Shown piece by piece: positions 1-8,315 of a stretch of DNA of 64,000 nucleotides. Numbering within the stretch: the stretch's first letter is position 1; each line of letters starts with the position of its first letter. Below the pieces are notes generated by a model. It saw only the letters and a list, made by a program, of their open reading frames with translations. It was not told where the DNA came from and made no database searches. A program made the translations under genes and the position numbers. Origin of the DNA: Sphingomonas sp. (GTDB lineage: Bacteria; Pseudomonadota; Alphaproteobacteria; Sphingomonadales; Sphingomonadaceae); assembly GCF_025362505.1 (NCBI RefSeq), contig NZ_JANYGG010000135.1:1-64000 (forward strand). The letters run 5' to 3'.

Positions 1-2
1 CG

Positions 3-125
3 GCCGTGGCGGTGGCCTATGGATGGGACCCCAGTATATCAACCGAGGAGGCTTTGGAGCAGCTCCTACAGCTAAACTTAAGTGCTATCGCCGCCAACGC
101 GGCGAAAGTTTCTCGCAGGAAATAA
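3..125 (+). CDS. C-terminal fragment (runs off left edge) of a probable DNA methyltransferase
   Basis: Open frame from nt 3 to TAA 123-125: AVAVAYGWDPSISTEEALEQLLQLNLSAIAANAAKVSRRK*. The AYGW...(D/E)E.L..LL.LN pattern resembles C-termini of large class I DNA methyltransferases (from memory). Confidence 0.4.
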   Translation, partial: AVAVAYGWDPSISTEEALEQLLQLNLSAIAANAAKVSRRK

Positions 126-362
126 TATCAGTTTTGAAGACCCGGCTAAAGTGCGCTTGCCTCCCCAAAAGTTACTCTCGCCTCTATAAGCTTTAGGGAA
201 GACAGTGACTTTTCTAGAAAACGGCCTCAACTGTAACTCATTCGGAGCAGTCTCGTTCTCATTCCTGAAACTATAGCGACCCAGGCGCTGGCTTCACTGG
301 CTTTAAGGCTCAAAACACAGGGGTCTCCACTCTCTAAATCTACTCGTTGTGCTATCTTTTCG

Positions 363-2021
363 ATGCTGGAAGCGTGTGAGAAAGCTCTCACTGGGGACCT
401 CCCTCCAGCCTACTACCTAGCCTCCGTCGACCCAGGGCAGGGAAAGACCCTCGCCCTTGCCGAGTTTCTTAGAGCTTGGGGTGAACGAGGACACTCAAGG
501 CAGGGAGGTGCACTAATTGGCGTCTCTCGCCTCGATGAGATTAAAACCTACATCGAAGCTGCGAACTTACGGGCGGACCAATTTGGGGTCTTCACCTCCA
601 CAGATGAAATGAATGCCCTCGGGGTCTCGAGGGGCAAGCTAGGAGAGGTCCCAATCCTTTTCACTACCCAGCAAATGATCCTATCGCGAACGAAGGGAAA
701 GCAATTCCGAGAGGCCAGCGAGTTTCATTTTCAAGGTAAACCTAGGGCCCTCCGCATATGGGACGAGAGCCTAATTCCCGCTGCTACCCTTTCGGTTGGC
801 CGGGATGACTTGGGGAAACTGCTGTCGCTTCGCCTTCGTAACCCTTGGTACGCTGATGCGATTGAGGGTCTAATGAATGTAATGGGTTCGGCTGCTGAAG
901 GAACTACCGTTACCGTACCTATGGACTTCGCTAGTCGTCCCTCACTCGCAAGGTCGATTCTCGGCAAATCCGAGGCGGACGAGATAGAAAGGCTAACAAG
1001 CACACTGGTCTCCCTTGCGGGCAAACCAGCAATCCTCATGTCGGAGGGTGGTCTCGGTAGAGCGCTAGTCACTACCGATGAAGGACTTCCAGCCGATTTC
1101 GCCCCTGTTGTCATAGCTGACGCATCGGGCAGGGTCCGTGGAACCTACGCCGCATGGCAAAGGCATCGGGGAAACCTGGTCCGACTTCCAGCGGCGATAA
1201 GCGACTATCGGAACCTCCACGTTAGGCTGTGGCAACGGGCAAGCGGTAAGCAAGCGATGGAGGACCTTACCGCTAGGAATGAGGTGATTCAGGGCATAGC
1301 GGATGCGGTCAACGAAGACGACGACAAGGATTGGCTTGTAATCCATTATAAGCAGGATGAAGACCTAATAGATGACCTCAAGGCCCGCGTAGCCGATGGA
1401 CCGAATCGCGTTCAGGGACTCCATTGGGGGAATCATCACGGCACAAATGACTTTAGGGACGTTCGCAACGTCGTACTGGTTGGTCAAATCACCTACCGCC
1501 GCTCGGGTTACATGGCGTTAGGGCTAGCGTCCGGCGTACCAGTGGATCAACTTTCCGACACTGACGCCGAGATGCGCGAGGGCGAGCGAGCCCACCATTA
1601 TCTACAAGCCGCGTGTAGAGGCGCCGTTAGAAAGGTAGCGAATGGGATGGCTGGTGAAATGCGGCTGTTTCTGGTCGCCACCCCTTCACTCACCATTAAG
1701 GACCTTCTTTGGCGGACGTTCCCCGGTTGCTCGATTAGCGACTGGAACGCCGAGAATAACCTGAATGGCAAGGTTAAACTGGCCGCCGATTATCTTTTAG
1801 AGCGATTCGCCGACCCGTCGGTCATGCGAGTAAAGAAGGGAGAGGTTCGTGAGGCGGCAGGAATCAAACACAAAGGGACGTTCGCCAGCCATGTCATGCG
1901 AAACCCAGATTTCAGATCCTTCCTCAACGGCCGCTGGATTGACGAAAGTGGCCAATGGTTTGAGCGGGTCGAGCCATTTAAAGCTGTCGATGACTACGTC
2001 TTCTCACCTGAAGACGCTTGA
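363..2021 (+). CDS. P-loop NTPase / SF2 helicase-like protein of an integrated element
   Basis: 552 aa; Walker A-like DPGQGKT near the N-terminus, Walker B-like RIWDES, helicase C-like DVRNVVLVG. Frame is open upstream to ~237 without an ATG, so the start is uncertain. Codon usage visibly less GC-rich than the rest of the window. Confidence 0.5.
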   Translation: MLEACEKALTGDLPPAYYLASVDPGQGKTLALAEFLRAWGERGHSRQGGALIGVSRLDEIKTYIEAANLRADQFGVFTSTDEMNALGVSRGKLGEVPILFTTQQMILSRTKGKQFREASEFHFQGKPRALRIWDESLIPAATLSVGRDDLGKLLSLRLRNPWYADAIEGLMNVMGSAAEGTTVTVPMDFASRPSLARSILGKSEADEIERLTSTLVSLAGKPAILMSEGGLGRALVTTDEGLPADFAPVVIADASGRVRGTYAAWQRHRGNLVRLPAAISDYRNLHVRLWQRASGKQAMEDLTARNEVIQGIADAVNEDDDKDWLVIHYKQDEDLIDDLKARVADGPNRVQGLHWGNHHGTNDFRDVRNVVLVGQITYRRSGYMALGLASGVPVDQLSDTDAEMREGERAHHYLQAACRGAVRKVANGMAGEMRLFLVATPSLTIKDLLWRTFPGCSISDWNAENNLNGKVKLAADYLLERFADPSVMRVKKGEVREAAGIKHKGTFASHVMRNPDFRSFLNGRWIDESGQWFERVEPFKAVDDYVFSPEDA

Positions 2022-2149
2022 CACACTGGTGACACAACGCGGCCTTGCATTGACAGATAATCGGTCGTTACAAGCCACCCGAGCCTTACGTTGAGGGTCC
2101 GTTGCTCCTTGGCGCTTAGTAGCGACAGGTAGGTTGTCGATGGGGTCTC

Positions 2150-2199
2150 CTGCAATCGCACTGCAGAGGTCAGCGGTTCGATCCCGCTCAGCTCCACCA
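2150..2199 (+). pseudogene. Truncated tRNA-Ala(CGC) 3' half: probable attachment-site (att) copy
   Basis: CTGCA-ATCGCAC-TGCAG anticodon arm (anticodon CGC), AGGTC variable loop, AGCGG-TTCGATC-CCGCT T-arm, CAGCTCC-A-CCA acceptor (implies G3:U70). No D-arm or 5' acceptor strand upstream. Confidence 0.8.
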
Positions 2200-2339
2200 C
2201 GCTCGGCCGTTGAAAGATAAGCAAAAAACTGCAGATGCGGCCCCGGGGAACGCATCCGAGTGTATCGCAACTCCTGAGACGCGTTCGCATCGCCGGGATT
2301 TCAACGATCAGTCAGAACCGCACGTTTGATGCCCTAGGT

Positions 2340-2386
2340 CGAGCACGAACGGCTGAAAGTGGTGGGAAGCGGACATTGGGCCGGGC
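2340..2386. repeat. Dispersed intergenic repeat, copy 1 (sphingomonad-type AATGTCCG element)
   Basis: Reverse strand reads CAATGTCCGCTTCCCACCACTTTCAGCCGTTC; shares AATGTCCG-N-TT-N-CCACC with copy 2. Confidence 0.5.
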
Positions 2387-2469
2387 CCGATTGTGCAAAG
2401 CCACTGGGCCCCGACGTGCCTTGCACGCATCGTTCGCTCATAGCGGGGGCACATCCGACCATCGCTTGC

Positions 2470-3540
2470 TCACGGCTTCCGCCCGACTCCTGTGCTGACT
2501 TCGACAGGCAGGACCTTACCCACCCAACAGAAATTGAAGAGGTTGTCGGCAGCGTTGCCTTCCAAGACCGGCCGCAAACCTGGCGGATCGTTCGCGGCAG
2601 CTGCTGTAAAACGGCGCGAGCGGTCAGCCATGCCGAAATGGACGCTGCGTTCCTGATCGCCAAGGTAAGTCCCCTGAAGCTGGGATATTCGCATTTGTTC
2701 GATAAGTGCAGCGACGGGCGCCAGCCGCACGTGCGCGCGTTTCATCATGCCTATCGCCGCCTCGTCCGCCACCCTCTCTTCTTCGCCCGAAAAACGCGCT
2801 CCAATCTGCCGCCGTTCAGGCCCGTTGAGCCAAGCGGCGAAAATACCGAGGTTGCCGTTGTAGCGAACCATGGCAGCGGTCGGATCGTCGTGACGCAAGT
2901 GCGCGAGTTCATGAGCGAGCAGGCCCGCAAGCGCATCGGGATCTATTTGTGACGTCGTATCGTGGAATAACAGGATCTTGTTGGACGGAAGGGCAAGCGC
3001 GAAAATTCCGCCTTCCCGAATGCCGATGATGTCAAGCTTCGGTCCGAGTTCCGGATCAAGCCGCGTGAGGATCGCGCGAACTGCGCTTTCACCACCGGGA
3101 TGATCGCAGCGGACGGGCGCTTGGTTGTCAACATAACCATCGACGAGGCGGGAGCGCGCACTGGCGGACAGCGCCCGTGCTACCCAAGGGGCGGGAAGCT
3201 GTTCAAAGACGGTGGCGGTAAGGAATAGCATGCCTGCAACCGCTTTGAAGAGGTGGAGACGATGGAGCGGACGCATTAACCGAGCCAGCGGGCGAGTCCG
3301 GACATGCGAGAGCAGCGCTTGGTTGCCGCCGCCAGGAACCGATAACTCCCACCCCGGCTTCCCAAGCCGACCGAACCTGTGGATCGAACCTTGTCCCGGC
3401 TCGCGAAAGAGCAACCGCCACCTAACGCTGTCGACAAACGCGTTCGACCCAATGAGGCGGAGTTCGCCAGCATCAAAGTCCAGCTTCACCGAAAGGGGAG
3501 GATGGCGGCCCCCCTGCCGAAGGATCCCAATCTCATGCAA
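2470..3540 (-). CDS. M48-family zinc metalloprotease
   Basis: 356 aa with HELAHLRHDD (HExxH) and downstream EEERVADEAAI; N-terminal TM segment. Confidence 0.7.
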   Translation of the reverse strand: MHEIGILRQGGRHPPLSVKLDFDAGELRLIGSNAFVDSVRWRLLFREPGQGSIHRFGRLGKPGWELSVPGGGNQALLSHVRTRPLARLMRPLHRLHLFKAVAGMLFLTATVFEQLPAPWVARALSASARSRLVDGYVDNQAPVRCDHPGGESAVRAILTRLDPELGPKLDIIGIREGGIFALALPSNKILLFHDTTSQIDPDALAGLLAHELAHLRHDDPTAAMVRYNGNLGIFAAWLNGPERRQIGARFSGEEERVADEAAIGMMKRAHVRLAPVAALIEQMRISQLQGTYLGDQERSVHFGMADRSRRFTAAAANDPPGLRPVLEGNAADNLFNFCWVGKVLPVEVSTGVGRKP

Positions 3541-3644
3541 GGACGAAGGAAGCCGTGAACATGCCGGCGAATTGCGGCGTCATGCATGCCCCTAAAGGGC
3601 CGGGAAACGTTGAGGTGCTCATCATAAGCTGTTGTTCGCACTGT

Positions 3645-3685
3645 CTGCGAATGTCCGCAATGGGTGGAAATCGGACATTGCGTCT
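3645..3685. repeat. Dispersed intergenic repeat, copy 2, with 8-bp inverted repeat
   Basis: AATGTCCG (3650-3657) ... CGGACATT (3672-3679); antisense frame gives NVRFPPIADIRR, a motif typical of spurious ORFs over this repeat. Confidence 0.55.
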
Positions 3686-3731
3686 GATCCGCGAACGACT
3701 AGCATCTCCAGCTAAACGGGGAGATTTCGCC

Positions 3732-4226
3732 ATGGTAAGATCGATCTGGATAGTCGTCGCGGTGCTCGCCACAGCGGCCTGCGGTGGCAGCCAAACTTCA
3801 AGCGACAATTCAAACGCGTTGAGAGCGGCCGATGCAGCGTTGCAAGAGGCTATAGCTAATCGTGACTTGGAGCGCGTTGCATCCTTCTACTCTGACGATG
3901 CGGTCCTGATGCCGACGGCCGAACCAATTGTTACTGGGAAAGACGCTATTCGCGCTGAGTGGAGGCACGTATTTGGCATCCCCGGTATGCAAAATAAGTC
4001 CGCGTTAAAGCAAGTAGACGTCTCTCAGTCTGGCGACATGGGCTACAGTCGAGGAACGTACACATCTCGCATGGTCGGAGCGGATGGCACACCTGTGACA
4101 GAGCCGGGCAAATGGGTTTCGATTTGGAGGAAACAGAGCGACGGCAAATGGCGCATCGTGGTTGACACCTTCAATACGGACATCATGCCTCCCCTCCACA
4201 AGCCCTCGACCGCCGACGCTCACTGA
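3732..4226 (+). CDS. SgcJ/DUF4440-like (NTF2 fold) lipoprotein
   Basis: ATG at 3732 (MVRSIWIVVAVLATAACGGSQ, lipobox AAC) followed by an NTF2-like domain. Confidence 0.65.
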   Translation: MVRSIWIVVAVLATAACGGSQTSSDNSNALRAADAALQEAIANRDLERVASFYSDDAVLMPTAEPIVTGKDAIRAEWRHVFGIPGMQNKSALKQVDVSQSGDMGYSRGTYTSRMVGADGTPVTEPGKWVSIWRKQSDGKWRIVVDTFNTDIMPPLHKPSTADAH

Positions 4227-4261
4227 CCGAACGTGTGCTTTGGGTCGTTTCCGGCCGTTCG

Positions 4262-4345
4262 TCTCCTCGGCGATCCCGTCGGCGAAATAAGCCTGGCCCG
4301 GGTCGCCCGACATGTTGGAGAAGCTCATCACCGCAAATCCGGTTC
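4262..4345 (-). pseudogene. Fragment of a TolB-like/adenylate-cyclase-type TPR protein
   Basis: Short frame GFAVMSFSNMSGDPGQAYFADGIAEE, matching the VLPFINMSGDAEQEYFSDGISEDI segment of the intact gene at 59504-61288. Confidence 0.55.
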
Positions 4346-4435
4346 GATGCAGCCGCCGCGCCCGGCTTGAACAACGCCCAGCCGCCGAGATCGGCGTGGC
4401 ACAATTCCACCAATCGGGTTTTCGATTTAACTCGA

Positions 4436-5467
4436 TTACTTTTTTATCGGCGCAATGATCGTTTCGGCGAACCTGTCCATCTCCTCGGCCTGCGGGCTCA
4501 TCTGCAGGAGCAGCAGGTCGAGTCCCGCGGCCTCATACGCCTCGATCTTTTGCCGGACCTGCGCCGGCGTGCCGACCAGATCGGGCATCAGCCCACGGTT
4601 GCTCACCGAATAGTCACGCAACTTGATGTCGCGCTCCATTTGCGTGCCCGACAGCCATTGCTCGAAATTGTCGAATCCCTTGGGCGGTGTGGCCGGCATC
4701 GCCGTGATCCGCGCCTGTTCCGCGCGCGCTTCCGGTTCGCTGTCGCGCACGATGGCATAGGCCGCCATCCCGAACTGCATCGGCCCTCGCTCCGTGGCGT
4801 CCCGGCGGCGCTTCATGTCACTGATCTTGCCACCAATCGCCTCGACGCTGTCGCCATGCATGACATAAGCGTCGCATTGCTCGGCGATCATGGTCTTGGC
4901 CGCTTCGCTTTCGCCCCCGGCGTAGACCGTCGGGCGAGGGACGGCGAGCGGCTTGGGCTCGCAGATCGCGTCCTTGAGGTGGTAGCGTTCGCCGTCGTGC
5001 GAAAAGCGCGGCTCGGTCCACAATCCGTCGACCACAGTCAACCATTCGCTGGTGCGTGCATAACGGTCGTCGTGCGCATCGAAGGCCAATCCATATTGGG
5101 TCGCCTCGTCCGCCCACCAGCTCGACACCACGTTCAGTGCCAGCCGGCCGTTGCTGATATTGTCGATGTTGGCCGCCTGCTTGGCGAACAGCGCCGGCTG
5201 ATGGAAGTTGGGCCGAACCGCCACCATCAGCTCGATGCTCTGCGTCACTGCCGCCAAGGCCGCCGCGGTTGACCAGGCGTCCAACGCAGGCTGGTCGATA
5301 CCCTTGATGTCGTTGAGGTTCAGTTCCGCGATCAGGGTCAGGTCCCAGCCGGTCTGCTCGCTGCGCTGGGTCAGCCGCCGGACATATTCCCAGCTTGCGG
5401 TCATTCCCTCATCTTCGATGTTGCGGAGCCAACCGCCGAATACGGGCATCCAGTAACCAAACCTCAC
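4436..5467 (-). CDS. LLM-class flavin-dependent monooxygenase (SsuD/SfnG-like)
   Basis: GTG start at 5467 (VRFGYWMPVFGGWLRNIEDEG); WWADEATQYG, YAGGES, LVGTPAQVRQKIEAYEAAGLD. Overlaps the upstream ORF stop by 4 nt (GTGA). Confidence 0.8.
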   Translation of the reverse strand: MRFGYWMPVFGGWLRNIEDEGMTASWEYVRRLTQRSEQTGWDLTLIAELNLNDIKGIDQPALDAWSTAAALAAVTQSIELMVAVRPNFHQPALFAKQAANIDNISNGRLALNVVSSWWADEATQYGLAFDAHDDRYARTSEWLTVVDGLWTEPRFSHDGERYHLKDAICEPKPLAVPRPTVYAGGESEAAKTMIAEQCDAYVMHGDSVEAIGGKISDMKRRRDATERGPMQFGMAAYAIVRDSEPEARAEQARITAMPATPPKGFDNFEQWLSGTQMERDIKLRDYSVSNRGLMPDLVGTPAQVRQKIEAYEAAGLDLLLLQMSPQAEEMDRFAETIIAPIKK

Positions 5468-6381
5468 GAGCGATTCCTTGCTTCGATCTTGTATTGGATG
5501 AAGTCGACCAGCCGATCGTGCGGATCCCATCCGAGCACGTCGAGCGGGTTCGCAACGAAGTTGGACAAGGCATTGATGTCGTAAAAGCGCGCCGTCCCGT
5601 CGCGGTCATCGATGACATATTCGACCCCGCCGACGTCAAGCCCGGCGGCCGCGGCGATCGCTTCGGCCGCCGCGACCATCTCGGGTGGCGGCTTCGTCGC
5701 GGTCATCGTCACCGAACGGCCGGGCACCTGGCAGGCGTCGGCCGGGCACAGGTCGAAGTTGCCGTCGACGGCAATGTCGATCGCGTAGAGGAACTTGCCG
5801 CCAAGGGTCTCCATGCGGCAGATGCGCTGCCCGCGCGGTTCGATATAGGCCTGGACGAGCAGCACCTGATCGACGCTTTGCGGCACCGTGCCGGCCTCGA
5901 TTGCCGCATCGATTTCGGCCATCGCATCGAAGCGTACGATGCCCGCACCGGCACCGCCGATGTTGGCCTTCACGAGCAGCGGAAAGCCGATCGCGCGCGC
6001 CGCCACGGGAAGTTCGGCCAGACGGTGGATGACGCGGGTTGGCGGCGTCGCCAAGCCGAGCCCTTCGATCAGCGATAGCTGGCGTGCTTTCGACGCATCG
6101 ATCGCCATCACCTCGTGCCCATTGATGATCCGCGCGCCGCGGAGGCGCCAATGGTCGAGCGCCGCCATCGCGTGAAAAATGCCATGTTCCGGATCGCGTT
6201 GAGGCGCGGACATGGCAACACGGTTGAAAATCAACTCGGCGGGGAAGGTCGGAGACGCTGGATCATATATCAGGCTTCGAGCATCGACCTTCGCCGCCGC
6301 TATGCCTCGTCGCTCGAGCGCGGCGAACAGCGGCTCGAACCAGCGCTGATGTTCATAAAGCACGGCAAGCGGAGCGGTCAT
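5464..6381 (-). CDS. RimK-like ATP-grasp ligase
   Basis: MTAPLAVLYEHQRW start; GFPLLVKANIGGAGAGIVRF, GGVEYVIDDRDGTARFYDINALSNF. Confidence 0.75.
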   Translation of the reverse strand: MTAPLAVLYEHQRWFEPLFAALERRGIAAAKVDARSLIYDPASPTFPAELIFNRVAMSAPQRDPEHGIFHAMAALDHWRLRGARIINGHEVMAIDASKARQLSLIEGLGLATPPTRVIHRLAELPVAARAIGFPLLVKANIGGAGAGIVRFDAMAEIDAAIEAGTVPQSVDQVLLVQAYIEPRGQRICRMETLGGKFLYAIDIAVDGNFDLCPADACQVPGRSVTMTATKPPPEMVAAAEAIAAAAGLDVGGVEYVIDDRDGTARFYDINALSNFVANPLDVLGWDPHDRLVDFIQYKIEARNRS

Positions 6382-6784
6382 TGAAGTCCTCGGATGGCGA
6401 CCTGCCCATATTAGGGTCCTCTGGCTTTCGGACAAGGCGGAACCTGACTTGTGCTGGAGATTCGTGGCGTCCGGAACCCTCGCGGGGCCGCGGCGAAAAG
6501 ACCGATTAACGCTGCCGCGGGGGCGCTCGATGGCGTCCTTCACTGCGGGTCACTTTTACGTCAGTTTGTTGCGCTCGATACTTGGACGATCCGTCCGATC
6601 GCGGCAGGATTAGGTCGTTTAATATATATGAGGATGACGAAGCCTCATTAAATTCCACTGCAGAAAAATGTCTTCGGTGGCGAAACCCTCGCCGATCGGC
6701 CGATGCATAGCATTGTTTGTGCACGAGGCTCTTGCCCTATCCCTCTGGTTGGGCGAATAACTACCCCGACGGCAGCTGACGTCC

Positions 6785-6873
6785 CCCCTGATTTTTCAGC
6801 CAGTTTGAAGGTTAGGATCCGGCGTTCTTGGGGTCCCCCAGTTTTTCATCCGGGTCGAAGGTTAGGATCCGGC
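6785..6873. repeat. Imperfect ~50-bp tandem duplication
   Basis: GAAGGTTAGGATCCGGC at 6807-6823 and 6857-6873, each preceded by CCCC-N-TTTTTCA. Confidence 0.6.
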
Positions 6874-6875
6874 CT

Positions 6876-6960
6876 TCATTCAGCGGCCATCGCGACCGCC
6901 GCGGCAGCATATTCGAGCGGCGACAGCCAGCCAAGAGACATGTGAGGCCGGCTCTCTCGG
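6876..6960 (-). mobile_element. IS3-family transposase C-terminal remnant
   Basis: ESRPHMSLGWLSPLEYAAAAVAMAAE* matches the conserved IS3-family transposase C-terminus; a TGACGTCCCCCC-type end lies just outside (~6777). Confidence 0.75.
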
Positions 6961-7073
6961 GCTTGGCAAAGGTGTCCACTGAATCGAGGGACCATCAAGC
7001 AATTGCGTGCCAAACGCACGGATACCCAAGGACGGAGATGTCCCGCCCGATGTTGAAAATCGGTTGGCGGGCG

Positions 7074-8141
7074 TCACCTGGTTGAGAGGTTATCCGATGA
7101 GCGGAGCAATGCGAAGCCCGCGGAAACGGCAAGGACCGCCAGCCCCGCCAAGGCGGCCCGCTTGCTGTCAATGGCGTGATCCAGTTGCACATAGATCAGC
7201 GGCGCAACAAGCACGCCCAGATAAGCAAACGATGTTCCGGTCGCGACAGCCTCGGCCGTCTTACCGCTTGGCGCCGCAAGCGCGATCTCGGCCAGTAGAA
7301 TCCCGTTCCAGCCCATCGCGCTGATGCCAAGCAGAACGCTGCCGGCCATGAGCCGCATGAAAGATGGGAGAGGCCACAGCAACAAGAGCCATGCAAAGCC
7401 CGAAAGAATGCCAAGCAGGCCAAGGTGTAAATTGGCCCGGCCGAAGCGCGCGGTCGTCATCCCGAACACAATCCGCGCAGCCGCCCCGGCCATCGTGGCG
7501 ATTGCAAGATAGCCCGCCGACCGACCGACACTCATTCCATGCAACCAGACCAGGCTTGGCACGAGGTAGGTCGTAAGGGCCGCCTGATTAATCCCATAGG
7601 AGCCCGATACCAGCGCAAGACGCCGTGTCGCGGGTTCGGCAAGCGATACCTGCAAGGCGCTTAAAACATGCTCCCTGCCCGGCGGATGGTTCGCTTTGGC
7701 TCCAAAGTCTCGCAGACCGCGCTTGGCCAGCAGCGCGGTGACTGCCACCAGGGCCCAAACCACCGCTGCCATATGTTGCCAGCCGTAATGGTGCGCAACA
7801 ACGGGAGCGATGAGCGCAACCATCGCTGTTCCCACCGGAACGCCGGTTTGCCGCACCGAGACGACCAGCGGCTGCATTCGCTTTGAATAGCATTCGGCTA
7901 AAGCCAGCGAACTGGACGGGACGATGACGCCATAAGCCAGCCCCATCAACATGATCCCCGCAATGGCGGTCGCCAAGGGAAGGGGGTCGGTGCCGACCTG
8001 GCAGAACAGTTCAAAGCCAAGCCCCGTCGCCAACAAGGCCGCAAACTGGACAAAGCGAATGCTGAAGCTGGCCAATAGCCGGGTGGTAACCATCGAGCCG
8101 ATGATCGCCGCTGCGTAAATCAGCGAGGTGTAATACCCCAT
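7074..8141 (-). CDS. MFS transporter, N-terminus lacking a canonical start
   Basis: Hydrophobic MFS-like protein. Homology-like sequence continues in frame upstream (LSTLFATSLIQIAGSFAIAGPFAISILIVQNEHLPESW) to the TAG at 8316-8318 with no ATG/GTG/TTG. Confidence 0.7.
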   Translation of the reverse strand: MGYYTSLIYAAAIIGSMVTTRLLASFSIRFVQFAALLATGLGFELFCQVGTDPLPLATAIAGIMLMGLAYGVIVPSSSLALAECYSKRMQPLVVSVRQTGVPVGTAMVALIAPVVAHHYGWQHMAAVVWALVAVTALLAKRGLRDFGAKANHPPGREHVLSALQVSLAEPATRRLALVSGSYGINQAALTTYLVPSLVWLHGMSVGRSAGYLAIATMAGAAARIVFGMTTARFGRANLHLGLLGILSGFAWLLLLWPLPSFMRLMAGSVLLGISAMGWNGILLAEIALAAPSGKTAEAVATGTSFAYLGVLVAPLIYVQLDHAIDSKRAALAGLAVLAVSAGFALLRSSDNLSTR

Positions 8142-8252
8142 CCAGCTTTCGGGCAGATGCTCATTTTGTACGATCAGAATCGAGATCGCAAATGGCCCCG
8201 CAATCGCAAACGAGCCTGCAATCTGAATCAGCGAGGTGGCGAAAAGCGTGCT

Positions 8253-8277
8253 GAGGCCGCTCTGTTCGAGCGGCCTC
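8253..8277. terminator. Perfect 10-bp stem / 5-nt loop hairpin between racemase-like gene and MFS
   Basis: GAGGCCGCTC-TGTTC-GAGCGGCCTC. On the minus strand a short T-run (CTTTT) follows ~6 nt downstream. Confidence 0.5.
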
Positions 8278-8315
8278 TCCGAATGGCTTCGGCCAGGTTG
8301 AGCTGTGATCGGATG

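Noticed and set aside
2150-2199. Intact functional tRNA-Ala
   Set aside because: No 5' acceptor strand or D-arm upstream; only the 3' half is present, so treated as an att remnant.
1994-2290. ORFs 1994-2290(-) and 2004-2270(-), VVELSGIEPLTSAVR / GGAERDRTADL
   Set aside because: Classic spurious peptides read antisense through a tRNA 3' half; not genes.
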